Shown here: positions 35,867-46,099 of the stretch, one piece after another
Numbering within the stretch: the first letter of the stretch is position 1
How the letters are laid out: every line of letters starts with the position of its first letter
NCBI RefSeq assembly: GCF_004362745.1
Contig: NZ_SNXY01000013.1
Coordinates: 1-64,000 of the forward strand
Direction: 5' to 3'
DNA: 64,000 nucleotides
DNA from: Oharaeibacter diazotrophicus
GTDB taxonomy: Bacteria > Pseudomonadota > Alphaproteobacteria > Rhizobiales > Pleomorphomonadaceae
The notes under the pieces: generated by a model
The model's input: only the letters and a program-made list of their open reading frames with translations
Database searches by the model: none
What the model was told of the DNA's origin: nothing
Translations under genes and position numbers: made by a program

Positions 35867-36066
35867 ATCTACCCTCCCCCTCGTGGGGAGGGTCGGCGCG
35901 AAGCGCCGGGGTGGGGTGGTAGGCCACGGGCTCGACGCGTCGGGACACGTCGGAGCCGCGGAACCTCAACCCACTTCGCCGGCCTCCAGTCGTCGACCTG
36001 CCCGCCTCGGAGTCGCGTGCCTCCTCCGCGTTCGGCTTTGCCTCACCCCCAGGAGGGAGAGAATGG
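35867..36066. repeat. Intergenic palindromic repeat element, copy 3
   Basis: The gene-free region 35724-36171 holds this element. The left end carries ACCCTCCCCCTCGTGGGGAG. On the minus strand its right end reads CTGGGGGTGAGGCAAAGCC, followed by GAACGC and GCGACTCCGAGGCGGG, the same core as the copies at 4.8 and 13.5 kb. Similarity continues for roughly 100 bp (GGTCGACG and GGAGGCCGGCG blocks). Bounds are approximate. Apart from the ureE upstream region and the SorC gene's 3' end, nothing else was seen here. Confidence 0.75.
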
Positions 36067-36171
36067 AGGCTGCACGGTCGCGGGTCTTCGTCCGACCGGG
36101 TGGAGAGGGGCCGCCTTGCAAGAGGGCGTCACCACGATCGCCCGCACCCGCCTGTCCGCCCCGCGCAATAG

Positions 36172-37146
36172 TCAGCCGCCGACGAGCCCGAGGATGCGGA
36201 CGGCGGCGTGCTCGTCGGTGACCAGAGTGTCGCAGCCGAGCCGGCGGTGGGCGGCGAGGATCGCCTCGGCGCGGGCGGCGCCGCCGGTGGCGATCACGAC
36301 GTGGTCGGCGCGCGCGACGGTGTCGAGACCGATCGACATCACCCGGTGGCGCAGCGGGTGGTCGATCGGTTGACCGTCGGTTGACAGGAAGTTGCACATG
36401 ACGTCGCAGACGCAACCGGCCTCGGCGAGCTCGCGCAGCTCGTCCGCCGTCAGGAGGTCGCGCGACAGCGACGTCGCCGCCGAGCCGATGTCGCCGACGC
36501 TGACGACGGCGATGTCGAGCCGCTCGGCCATCCGCTCCAGCCGGTCGAGGCCGCAGCGGGTCATCAGCCGCTCGCGGGTCTCGGCGCTGTCGACGATCAG
36601 CGGGGCGGGGAACAGGAAGCAGGCGGCGCCGAGCTGGTTCGCCAGCCGCCAGGTGAATTCCTGCGGGTTGGTCACGCTGACCTCGACGACGCCGCCGAGC
36701 AGCGCCACCACCTTGGCGTTCTCCCGGCGCGGCGGGGCGAAGGTTGCGAGCGCCGCGGTCAGCGTCCGGCCCCAGCCGACGCCGATCGACATGCCGTCGC
36801 CGATCGCCCCGGACAGGAGCGTCCCGAGCGCGGCGCCGACCGCCTGGGCGGTGTCGTCGGCGCCGCTGCCGCCGGGTACCACGATCGCCTCGTCGAGCCC
36901 GAGCGCCCGCTCCAGGCGCACGCCGAGTTCGATCATCTCGCCGTCGCCCTCGGCGATGCCGATCTGGACCTCGTGCCGCTTCAACGCCTCGTCGAGCAGC
37001 TTGACCACGGTGGTGCGGGCGAGCCCGAGCCGATCGGCGATGTCCTTCTGGGTCAGGCCGTAGCGGTAGTAGAGCCACGCCGCCCGGAGCCGCAGCGACT
37101 TGGTGTCCTTCAGGGTGGTCTGACCGTCACGGGGCAGTTTCGCCAT
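36172..37146 (-). CDS. SorC/DeoR-type sugar-binding transcriptional regulator
   Basis: A 324-residue regulator. The N-terminal HTH (LRAAWLYYRYGLTQKDIADR, LGLARTTVVKLLDEAL) is followed by a SorC sugar-phosphate-binding domain from about residue 75 (IGVGWGRTLTAAL, SVGDIGSAATSLSRDLL, the C-terminal TDEHAAVRIL). The ATG at 37146 overlaps the hydrolase gene end by 20 bp; an upstream GTG at 37203 without a ribosome site is less likely. It is the last gene of the E1/lipoyl/hydrolase operon. Its likely targets are the divergent promoters at 40.7-40.9 kb. SorC ligands are phosphorylated sugars or polyols, which fits the adjacent kinase. Confidence 0.9.
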   Translation of the reverse strand: MAKLPRDGQTTLKDTKSLRLRAAWLYYRYGLTQKDIADRLGLARTTVVKLLDEALKRHEVQIGIAEGDGEMIELGVRLERALGLDEAIVVPGGSGADDTAQAVGAALGTLLSGAIGDGMSIGVGWGRTLTAALATFAPPRRENAKVVALLGGVVEVSVTNPQEFTWRLANQLGAACFLFPAPLIVDSAETRERLMTRCGLDRLERMAERLDIAVVSVGDIGSAATSLSRDLLTADELRELAEAGCVCDVMCNFLSTDGQPIDHPLRHRVMSIGLDTVARADHVVIATGGAARAEAILAAHRRLGCDTLVTDEHAAVRILGLVGG

Positions 37147-37963
37147 GGTCTTCCGTGGGTTGGGCGTCGCCTCCGACACCTTGTTCGGGACCTTGTTCGA
37201 CACGTTGCAGGAACCGGACCAGCGCTTCGTTGACCGCCCGCGCGTTCTCCATGTGCGGCAGGTGCACCGCGCCCTCGACCACCACGACCTCGCCGCCGAA
37301 GGCGGCGAGACGGGCGGGATCGCGGGGCACGATCGTGTCGCCGTCGCCCCAGAGCACCAGCCGCGGCAGGTCGCCGGCGGCGACCGCTGCGGCGTGGGGC
37401 GCCAGTGCAGGGCCGATGCCGCCCAGCGTTCCGGCGAAGGCGCGGAGCGCCGTCCGCGCCCCCGGCACGGCGAGTTGTTCGAGCACGCGGGCGACCATCA
37501 TGCGGTTGATCAGCCGCGGCCGCGCCACCAGCGTCCGCATCACCGCCTCGGCCGCCTCGGGCGTCTCGGCCGCGGGATAGAGGGTGAGGAAATCCGGGCT
37601 CACCGGCGCGCCGAGGCCGGCCGGCGCGATCAGCGCCAGCGAGCGGGCGAGATCCGGCCGGGTCGCGGCCAGTGTCACCGCGACCGCGCCGCCGAGCGAG
37701 TGGCCGACGAGGTGCACCGGCCCGAGGCCGGCGCCGTCGAGGGCGGCGGCCACCGCGGCGGCGGTCGCTTCCAGCGAGGCGTCGCCGCCGAAGGGCGCGG
37801 CGCCGTGGCCGGGCAGGTCGAGGGTCAGGACGGTCGCGACCCGTCCGATCTCGCCCTGGTTGGCGAGCCAGGACAGCCTGTCGGCGCCGAAGCCGTGCAG
37901 CAGCAGGGCCGGCGGCCCGTCGCCGCCGGCAGGGTGCAGGGCGAGGACGGGCGCACCGCTCAT
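37127..37963 (-). CDS. Alpha/beta hydrolase, AcoC-like E2 acyltransferase domain
   Basis: A 278-residue alpha/beta hydrolase. The nucleophile is S89 in LVGHSLGGAV, the acid is Asp in LWGDGDTIVP and the His is in HLPHMENARAV. It resembles the catalytic domain of AcoC, the E2 of acetoin dehydrogenase, which in Pseudomonas is fused to a lipoyl domain. Here the lipoyl domain is a separate gene whose stop lies 2 bp before this start. The pair would therefore be a split E2 serving the fused E1. A stand-alone esterase is the alternative. Confidence 0.8.
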   Translation of the reverse strand: MSGAPVLALHPAGGDGPPALLLHGFGADRLSWLANQGEIGRVATVLTLDLPGHGAAPFGGDASLEATAAAVAAALDGAGLGPVHLVGHSLGGAVAVTLAATRPDLARSLALIAPAGLGAPVSPDFLTLYPAAETPEAAEAVMRTLVARPRLINRMMVARVLEQLAVPGARTALRAFAGTLGGIGPALAPHAAAVAAGDLPRLVLWGDGDTIVPRDPARLAAFGGEVVVVEGAVHLPHMENARAVNEALVRFLQRVEQGPEQGVGGDAQPTEDHGETAP

Positions 37964-37965
37964 CG

Positions 37966-38208
37966 TCAGGCCGCCTCGATCACGCCGAGGATGGCGCCGA
38001 CGGCGGCGATGTCGTCGGCCTCCACCTTGATTTCCTTGAGGATCCCGGCGGCGGGCGCCTCGATCTCCAGCGTCACCTTCGGCGTCGTCACCACCACGAC
38101 CTGCTCGCCGGCGGCGACGGTGTCGCCGACCGCCTTCAGCCAGGCGTCGATCTGGGCTTCCTCGATCTCGTTGCCGAGCTGCGGCAGCACGATGTTCACG
38201 TCGCTCAT
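37966..38208 (-). CDS. Free-standing lipoyl-domain protein
   Basis: An 80-residue single lipoyl/biotinyl domain ([40 protein letters not shown]). The modified lysine lies in TTPKVTLE at the hairpin turn. It occupies the gene position of an E2 N-terminus, between the fused E1 gene (31 bp upstream) and the AcoC-like hydrolase. It probably carries the acyl group between E1 and the hydrolase-fold acyltransferase. No E3 gene is in the window, so lipoamide dehydrogenase must come from elsewhere. Confidence 0.85.
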   Translation of the reverse strand: MSDVNIVLPQLGNEIEEAQIDAWLKAVGDTVAAGEQVVVVTTPKVTLEIEAPAAGILKEIKVEADDIAAVGAILGVIEAA

Positions 38209-38239
38209 GCGTTTCCTCCTCCTCGTCGTTTCCGCCCGG

Positions 38240-40705
38240 TCACAGGCCCTTGCGGGCGAGGGCGAGGTCGTCCCAGGTCCGGACGCCGCGGCGGTTGGCG
38301 CGGCGCCAGGAGAAGAACTCGCCCATCACCACGTCGACGATGTCGTGGGCCTGCGGGAAATAGGTGGATTCCATGTCGGCACCCGGCACGATCCAGTTCG
38401 GCGAGCCGATCACCCGCGGCGGCGCCTTCAGGTCGGAAAAGGCGAAGCGGGTGACGTTGGCGGCGACGGTCATCGGGAAGCTGCCACGTTCGGACGCCTC
38501 CGTCACCAGCACCAGCCGGCCGGTGCGCCGCACCGAGGCGAGCAGAGGCTCGTAGTCGAACGGGACGAGGCAGCGGGCGTCGATCACCTCGGTGGTCAGA
38601 CCGTGGCTCTCCTCGAGCTCCTTCGCCGCCTCCAGCGCCGGATAGAGCGAGGGCCCGATCGTCAGGATGGTGAGGTCGTCGCCGGTGCGCTTGACGTCGG
38701 GCACGCCGGCGGGAACGCGGTAGTAGTCCGCGGGCACGCCGCCGTCGTGGAAGAACTCCGGGGTGTCGTAGAGGCGCTGGCTCTCGAAGAACACCACCGG
38801 GTCGTCGCCCGAAAGCGCGGTCGCCATCAGGCCCTTGGCGTCGTAGGGCGTCGCCGGGTAGAACACCTTCAGACCCGGGATGTGGGCGATCAGCGCCGTC
38901 CAGTCCTGCGAATGCTGGGCGCCGTACTTGCTGCCGACCGAGCAGCGCAGCACCACCGGCATCCTGAGTTCGCCGGCCGACATCGACTGCCACTTGGCCA
39001 TCTGGTTGAAGATCTCGTCGCCGGCGCGGCCGATGAAGTCGCCGTACATCAGTTCGACGAGCGCCCGGCCGCCCTCCAGGGCGTAGCCGACGGCAGTGGC
39101 GACGATCGCCGCCTCGGAGATCGGCGAGTTGAACAGGCGGTCGTGCGGCAGGATGTCGGAGAGGCCGCGGTAGACGCCGAAGGCACCGCCCCACTCGCGG
39201 CATTCCTCGCCGTAGGCGATCAGCCGGCGGTCGTTCAGCATGTGGTGCAGGATCGCCTCGAACAGGCCGTCGCGCAGCGTGATCGCCCGCATCGCCGACA
39301 GCTTCTCGCCGGCCGGGCCGAGGCCGGTCCGGCTCTTCTTGGCGTTCTGGCGGATCCGGGCGTTGGCGGCGGGATCCGACAGCGTCGGCACCGGCTCGGC
39401 CGGGACGGGCCGCTCGACGTCGGAGAACATGGTCCGGCCGATCAGCACCGGGTCGGCGGCGACGTCGACGATCGGGGCGATCGCCGGATCGACGGCGGCG
39501 GCGGTGATCCTGGCGATCGTCTCGGCGACGTCGGCCTTCATGGTCGCGACCGCGTCGTCGGTGAGGACGCCGGCGCCGACCAGTTCGCCGCCGAAGCGCA
39601 GGATCGGGTCGACCGCGCTCCAGGCCTCGATCTCCTCCTTGGTGCGGTAGGCGTTGGCGTCGGTCGTGGAGTGGCCGGAGATGCGGTAGCACTCGACGTC
39701 GAGCAGCGCCGGGCCCTCGCCGGCGAGGAGCAGGGCGCGCTTGCGCGCCACCGCGTCGGCGACCGCCAGCGGGTTGGTGCCGTCGACGGTCTCGGCGTGC
39801 AGGGCGTCGACGTTGACCGCGGCGGCGATGCGCGACAGCCGGTCCCAGCCCATGGTCTCGCCGATGGTCTGGCCGCCCATGGCGTAGAAGTTGTTGTTGA
39901 AGAAGAACAGCACCGGCAGGCCGCCCTTGGGCTCGACGTCCCACAGGGTGCGGTACTGCGCCATGGCGGCGAAGTTCATCGCCTCCCAGACCGGGCCGCA
40001 GCCGGTCGAGCCGTCGCCGGCGGTCGCCATGGTTATGCCGCCGCCGCCGATCAGCTTGCGAGCGAGCGCGGCACCGGTGGCGATGCCGGCGGAGGCGCCG
40101 ACGATGGCGTTGTTGGGATAGGCGCCGAAGGGCGGGAAGAAGGCGTGCATCGAGCCGCCCATGCCGCCGTTGAAGCCGTTCGACCGCATGAAGATCTCGG
40201 CGAGCAGGCCGAACAGCAGGAAGCTCTCGGCGAGCGCGGTCTCGTTTGCGCCGCCGAGGTTGGTCTCGACGGTCCGCAGGAGCGCCCCGCCCTTCCAGCC
40301 CTCCATCACCCCGACGAGGTCGGCGGCCGGCAGCCGGGCGATCGCCGACAGGCCCTTTGCGATGAACTCGCCGTGGCTGCGGTGGTTGCCGAAGACGTGG
40401 TCGACCGGCTCGAGCGCCAGCGCCGCGCCGACCGCCGCGCCCTCCTGGCCGATCGAGAGATGGGCGGGGCCCTTGTAGGCGTACTGGATGCCGGCATAGG
40501 CGCCGGTCGCCTTGAAGGAGGCGAGCATGGCCTCGAACTCGCGCACCAGCATCATGTGGCGCAGCACGTCCACCAGCGCGGCGTCTCCGCGCGCCGCGCG
40601 CTCCTCGGCGAAGGGCCGGGCGTAGGCGTGCACGGGGATCGCGGGGAACGCGAGCGTCGTCGCGCGCCGGGTCACGGCGGGATCGACGAACAGGGCCTTG
40701 GGCAT
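38240..40705 (-). CDS. Fused E1 alpha-beta thiamine-diphosphate dehydrogenase (acetoin/2-oxo acid type)
   Basis: An 821-residue fusion of dehydrogenase E1 alpha (about residues 45-400) and E1 beta/transketolase domain (about 480-810). The alpha part has the ThDP motif [15 protein letters not shown] ending in NNNFYAMGG and [11 protein letters not shown]; the beta part has [34 protein letters not shown], and a C-terminal [15 protein letters not shown]. Fused E1 of this type occurs in branched-chain and acetoin-type complexes. It is the first gene of an operon with the lipoyl protein, hydrolase and SorC regulator, divergent from a xylulokinase-like gene. The substrate could be acetoin, a diketone or a 2-oxo acid derived from a sugar acid. 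Confidence 0.9.
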   Translation of the reverse strand: MPKALFVDPAVTRRATTLAFPAIPVHAYARPFAEERAARGDAALVDVLRHMMLVREFEAMLASFKATGAYAGIQYAYKGPAHLSIGQEGAAVGAALALEPVDHVFGNHRSHGEFIAKGLSAIARLPAADLVGVMEGWKGGALLRTVETNLGGANETALAESFLLFGLLAEIFMRSNGFNGGMGGSMHAFFPPFGAYPNNAIVGASAGIATGAALARKLIGGGGITMATAGDGSTGCGPVWEAMNFAAMAQYRTLWDVEPKGGLPVLFFFNNNFYAMGGQTIGETMGWDRLSRIAAAVNVDALHAETVDGTNPLAVADAVARKRALLLAGEGPALLDVECYRISGHSTTDANAYRTKEEIEAWSAVDPILRFGGELVGAGVLTDDAVATMKADVAETIARITAAAVDPAIAPIVDVAADPVLIGRTMFSDVERPVPAEPVPTLSDPAANARIRQNAKKSRTGLGPAGEKLSAMRAITLRDGLFEAILHHMLNDRRLIAYGEECREWGGAFGVYRGLSDILPHDRLFNSPISEAAIVATAVGYALEGGRALVELMYGDFIGRAGDEIFNQMAKWQSMSAGELRMPVVLRCSVGSKYGAQHSQDWTALIAHIPGLKVFYPATPYDAKGLMATALSGDDPVVFFESQRLYDTPEFFHDGGVPADYYRVPAGVPDVKRTGDDLTILTIGPSLYPALEAAKELEESHGLTTEVIDARCLVPFDYEPLLASVRRTGRLVLVTEASERGSFPMTVAANVTRFAFSDLKAPPRVIGSPNWIVPGADMESTYFPQAHDIVDVVMGEFFSWRRANRRGVRTWDDLALARKGL

Positions 40706-40788
40706 GGACGGGTCCTCGGAGACGGCCGGGAGATTGGGATGGCCGGGACTATCCTCCGCGCCGGCCGCAGTGTCAATGACTTTTGACC

Positions 40789-40818
40789 GTCGTAACCATC
40801 ATATGTCATGATGACGAC
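40789..40818. promoter_or_regulatory. Imperfect inverted repeat between the E1 operon and the kinase gene (candidate SorC operator)
   Basis: Left arm GTCGT-AAC-CATCAT (40789-40802) and right arm ATGATGACGAC (40808-40818) are reverse complements apart from the three-base AAC insertion, around a 5-base centre. It lies at the divergent promoters and covers the ATG at 40808, which is one reason to place the kinase start downstream. The binding protein is inferred to be the adjacent SorC regulator. Confidence 0.5.
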
Positions 40819-40864
40819 GACGCCCGGCCGTGGGAGGATCGGGCGGGAGCGCGGGAGGCAGGGC

Positions 40865-42340
<1,476 letters not shown>

Positions 42341-42532
42341 CCGAAGCGCCATCCATCCCGCGACACGGCCGCTCGCTTCGCCCGGCCCCTCCTGGTGGCG
42401 GGGACGAACGGCGGCTTCGAGCGATCGCCCGGCGCGCGGCCCGGCCCGTCCGGGACCGCTTCCCGGCCGGCACGGATCCTGTATGGTCGCGGGCCGACCG
42501 AACCGCCCACGACGAGGGACCAGGACCGCCGC

Positions 42533-43522
42533 ATGCTCGCCCGCCTCAGGATCGACCCCTATCTGATCGCGCTCGCCGCCACCGTGGCGCTGGCCTCGGT
42601 GCTGCCGGCGACCGGCGCGGCCGCGCCGGTGGTCTCCACCGCCACCGACCTCGCCATCGCGCTCCTGTTCTTCCTCTACGGCGCGCGGCTGTCGCCGCAG
42701 GCGATCCTGGCGGGCATCACCCACTGGCGCCTGCAGTCGGTGATCCTCGTCTCGACCTATCTGCTGTTCCCGCTGCTCGGCCTCGCCCTCGCGGCGCTGG
42801 TGGGAGGCCGGGTGTCCGGGCCGCTCGCGACCGGGCTGGTGTTCGTCTGCCTGCTGCCGTCGACGGTGCAGTCCTCGATCGCCTTCACCTCGATCGCGCG
42901 CGGCAACGTGCCGGCCGCGCTCTGCGCCGCGTCGGTCTCGAACATGCTCGGCGTGGTGCTGACGCCGGTGCTGGTGGCGCTGGTGCTGCACGCCGACGCC
43001 GGTTTCTCGCTGAAGGCCTTCCGCGACATTGCGGTGCAACTGCTGCTGCCCTTCGTCGCCGGCCAGCTGGTGCGGCCCTGGCTCGGCCCGCTGCTCGCCC
43101 GCCACAAGAAGGCGATCGGCTACGTCGACCGCGGCTCGATCCTGCTGGTGGTCTACGAGGCCTTCGGCGCCGGCGTCGTCGCCGGGATCTGGAGCGAGAT
43201 CGGCGGCGCCGACCTCGCGATCGTGATCGCCGTCGACGTGGTGCTGCTCGCGGTCGTGCTGGTCGCCACCACCTTCGCGGCGCGCGCCCTCGGCTTCTCG
43301 AAGGCCGACGAGATCGCCATCGTGTTCTGCGGCTCCAAGAAGAGCATGGCGAGCGGCATCCCGATGGCCGGCATCCTGTTCCCGGCCGCGACCGTGGGTC
43401 TCGTGGTGCTGCCGCTGATGCTGTTCCACCAGATCCAGCTGTTCGCCTGCGCCTTCCTCGCCCAGCGCTACGCCGCGCGGCCGGCCGAGGAGGCGCCGGC
43501 CGAGGTGGTGTCCGGGGGCTGA
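42533..43522 (+). CDS. BASS-family (bile acid:sodium symporter-like) transporter
   Basis: A 329-residue inner-membrane protein with nine or ten helices (LAIALLFFLYGARLSPQAIL, GLVFVCLLPSTVQSSIAFTS, KKSMASGIPMAGILFP). This is the YfeH-like branch of the bile acid:sodium symporter family, also called SBF-like. The PSTVQSSIAFTSIARGN and CGSKKSMASGIP motifs form the crossed-helix substrate site. It follows the kinase gene on the same strand after 192 bp that hold no recognisable gene, and may import the kinase substrate or an unrelated organic acid. Confidence 0.88.
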   Translation: MLARLRIDPYLIALAATVALASVLPATGAAAPVVSTATDLAIALLFFLYGARLSPQAILAGITHWRLQSVILVSTYLLFPLLGLALAALVGGRVSGPLATGLVFVCLLPSTVQSSIAFTSIARGNVPAALCAASVSNMLGVVLTPVLVALVLHADAGFSLKAFRDIAVQLLLPFVAGQLVRPWLGPLLARHKKAIGYVDRGSILLVVYEAFGAGVVAGIWSEIGGADLAIVIAVDVVLLAVVLVATTFAARALGFSKADEIAIVFCGSKKSMASGIPMAGILFPAATVGLVVLPLMLFHQIQLFACAFLAQRYAARPAEEAPAEVVSGG

Positions 43523-43541
43523 GGCTCGGTCGGGCGCCCGC

Positions 43542-44768
43542 TCAGGGCCGGCCGGCGGGCAAGAGCGTCTTGAGGTCGACCGCGGGGTCGGCGACGGCGG
43601 CGGGGTCGGGCGAATGGCCGGCCTCGATCATCCGGCGCGCCGCCATGAAGGCGCGGGCGTCGTCGACGGCGTCGACCGCGAGCAGGCGGTCGCCGGCGTA
43701 GTACCAGAACGACACCGCGCCCTCCTTGCCGCCGGGGCGGGCGACGACGCGATCGTAGCCGGTGCCGAGGCCGGCGATCTGCAGCTTGGTCTCGAACTGG
43801 TCCGACCAGAACCACGGCTTCGGCACGTAGGGCTTCTCGGCGCCGAGCAGGTTGGCGGCGACGGTGTCGGCGTGGTCGATGGCGTTGGGCACGCTCTCGA
43901 GCCGGATCCGGCGGCCGTCGTGCGGGAAGCTGGCGCAGTCGCCGCAGGCCCAGACGTCCGGCGCCGACGTGCGGCCGAGGGCGTCGACGGCGATGCCGTT
44001 GTCGATCGCGAGCCCGGCGGCGGCGGCGAGGTCGGTGGCGGGGGCGACACCGATGCCGACGACGACGAGGTCGACGTCGAGGACGCGGCCGTCGGCGAGG
44101 CGGGCGCGGCGGACCGTGCCGGCGTCGTCGCCCTCGAGGCGGTCGAGCGCGGCGCCCTCCAGGATCTCGACGCCGTGGCGGGCGTGGAGCGCGCGGAAAT
44201 GGCCGGCGGTCTGCGGGGACGCCACGCGCTGCAGGATGCGCTCGGCGCGCTCGAGCACGGTGACGTGGAGCCCGCTCGCGGCCGCGACGGCGGCGGCCTC
44301 GAGGCCGATGTAGCCGCCGCCGACCACCAGCAGCCGCCGGCCGGGACGGAACTCCGGCTCGAAGCGGTCGACGTCGGCGAGCGTGCGCAGGGTGAAGACG
44401 TTGCGAAGGTCGCCGCCGATTGCCGCCGGCAAGGCGAGCGGCCGCGCGCCGGTGGCGAGCACCAAGGCGTCGTAGCCGAGCCGCTCGTCGCCGATCTCGA
44501 CGACACGCTCGGCCGGGCGGATCGCGGTGACGCGAGTGGAGACACGGAGGTCGACGCGGCGGTCGGTCCAGAACGCCTCGGGGCGCAGCAGCAGCCGCTC
44601 GCGGTCGAGCTTGCCGAGCAGGTAGGCCTTGGAGAGCGGCGGACGCTGGTAGGGCGCGCTCGCCTCGTCGCCGATCAGGGTGATCCGGCCGGTGTAGCCG
44701 AGGTCGCGCAGCTTGGCGACCAGGGCCGCACCGGCCTGCCCGGCTCCGACGACGACGACGTGCTCCAT
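43542..44768 (-). CDS. FAD-dependent ferredoxin/rubredoxin reductase
   Basis: A 408-residue NAD(P)H-dependent ferredoxin reductase of the rubredoxin/putidaredoxin reductase group. The FAD motif VVVVGAGQAGAALVAKL is at residues 4-20, followed by PYQRPPLSKAYLLG. The NAD motif LLVVGGGYIGLEAAAVAA is near 145, the second FAD motif is VWACGDCASF, and the C-terminal reductase domain starts near WFWSDQFETKLQIAG. The ATG at 44768 has GGAGAGG upstream. Such enzymes feed Rieske or P450 oxygenases; none is encoded beside it, and the nearby genes are amidases. Confidence 0.92.
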   Translation of the reverse strand: MEHVVVVGAGQAGAALVAKLRDLGYTGRITLIGDEASAPYQRPPLSKAYLLGKLDRERLLLRPEAFWTDRRVDLRVSTRVTAIRPAERVVEIGDERLGYDALVLATGARPLALPAAIGGDLRNVFTLRTLADVDRFEPEFRPGRRLLVVGGGYIGLEAAAVAAASGLHVTVLERAERILQRVASPQTAGHFRALHARHGVEILEGAALDRLEGDDAGTVRRARLADGRVLDVDLVVVGIGVAPATDLAAAAGLAIDNGIAVDALGRTSAPDVWACGDCASFPHDGRRIRLESVPNAIDHADTVAANLLGAEKPYVPKPWFWSDQFETKLQIAGLGTGYDRVVARPGGKEGAVSFWYYAGDRLLAVDAVDDARAFMAARRMIEAGHSPDPAAVADPAVDLKTLLPAGRP

Positions 44769-44889
44769 GACCCTCTCCACGACCCGCTCCACCATCCCGG
44801 ACGCCCGGCGCGCGCCGCCGACGCGCCGGACCCTAAGCCGGGACGCGGCCGCCGTCACCTCCCGGTTCGGTGATCGAGCAAGCCGCGCG

Positions 44890-46065
44890 TCAGGCCGCGG
44901 GGAAGTCGCGCGCGAAGGCGACGAGGCGCTCGTCGGAGCCCTTCGGACCGATCAGCGACAGGCCGACCGGGATGCCACCGTGGTCGGCGAGCGGCAGGTT
45001 GACCTGGGGATGGCCGGTGAGGCCGGCGATCGCGGTCAGCTCGACGATGCGGCCGACCGAACGCATCAGCGCCGAGAAGGGCTCGTCGCGCGGCGGCGGC
45101 AGGATCGGCGTGGTCGGCAGGCAGATGACGCCGTCGTCGCCGAGGAGGTCGACCATCCGCGCCGTCGCCTCCGCCCGGAACGCCTTCGGGCCGACGAGGT
45201 CGGCCTCCCCGATCAGCGCGGCGAGCGCCAGCGTGGTGCCGACCTCGATGGAGAAGCGCGGCACGGCGGCCTCGACGAAGGGCGCGAAGGTGGCGGAGAA
45301 CTCGGCCCGCTGCAGCAGCGACTGCGCCGCCGACCACTCGAGGATGTCGCCGGTGGCGAGCGGTGCCTCGACCACCGACGCGAAGGCGCCGGCGAGCCGG
45401 GCGACCGCCGGGGCGAGCGCGGCGCGGACCGGCTCGTCGGCGATGGCGAAGCAGTCGGTGGCGACGATCATGCGCGAGAAGGCCGGCCCGCCGATCGGCG
45501 CGCCGAGCAGCACGGCGCCGACGCGGGCGAACATCTCGCCGTCGGCGGCGAACCAGCCGCAGGTGTCGAAGGTCGGCGACTGCAGCATCATGCCCTCGCA
45601 GGAGATCCGGCCGAGGGTGGGCCGGAGGCCGTAGAGGCCGCAGAAGGCGGCGGGCGTGCGCACCGAACCGCCGGAATCGGTGCCGAGCGCGGTGTCGACG
45701 AGGCCGCCGGCGACCGCCGAGGCCGAGCCGCTCGAGGAGCCCCCGGGCACCCGGTCCGGCGCCTTCGGGTTCAGCGGCGTGCCCTCGAAGCGGTTGCGGC
45801 CGACGAGGCCGAGCGAGATCTCGTCGGTGATCGCCTTGCCGACCAGGGTCGAGCCGGCGTCGAGCAGGGCCTTCACGGCGGCGGCGTGGCGCTTCGCCGG
45901 CGCGTGGGTGCGGGCCCAGTCGGGATTGCCGCAGCCGGTGACGTGGCCGGCGACGTCGAACAGGTCCTTGGCGGCGAAGGTGGTGCCGGCGAGCGGGCCG
46001 TCGCCGGTGGCCTGGACCACGCAGGCGGTGCCGGGCACGAAGGCGCCGAGGGGGTCGCGGATCAT
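44890..46065 (-). CDS. Amidase-signature amidase (short form)
   Basis: A 391-residue amidase with an intact triad: K33 in TFAAKDLFDVAG, cis-Ser S110 in [12 protein letters not shown] and nucleophile S134 in GTDSGGSVRTPA. It is shorter than most family members and lacks the usual N-terminal helical extension. PFSALMRSVGRIVELTAIAG and the closing GIPVGLSLIGPKGSDE are standard. It lies 34 bp after another amidase gene, so the two are probably co-transcribed and work on successive or related amides. Confidence 0.9.
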   Translation of the reverse strand: MIRDPLGAFVPGTACVVQATGDGPLAGTTFAAKDLFDVAGHVTGCGNPDWARTHAPAKRHAAAVKALLDAGSTLVGKAITDEISLGLVGRNRFEGTPLNPKAPDRVPGGSSSGSASAVAGGLVDTALGTDSGGSVRTPAAFCGLYGLRPTLGRISCEGMMLQSPTFDTCGWFAADGEMFARVGAVLLGAPIGGPAFSRMIVATDCFAIADEPVRAALAPAVARLAGAFASVVEAPLATGDILEWSAAQSLLQRAEFSATFAPFVEAAVPRFSIEVGTTLALAALIGEADLVGPKAFRAEATARMVDLLGDDGVICLPTTPILPPPRDEPFSALMRSVGRIVELTAIAGLTGHPQVNLPLADHGGIPVGLSLIGPKGSDERLVAFARDFPAA

Positions 46066-46099
46066 CGCGGGGGATCTCCTGGGAGGGAAAGGGAGCGGA

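Noticed and set aside
37145-40786. 1200-codon plus-strand frame opposite the E1/lipoyl/hydrolase operon
   Set aside because: It spans four real genes on the other strand and shows no family motif.
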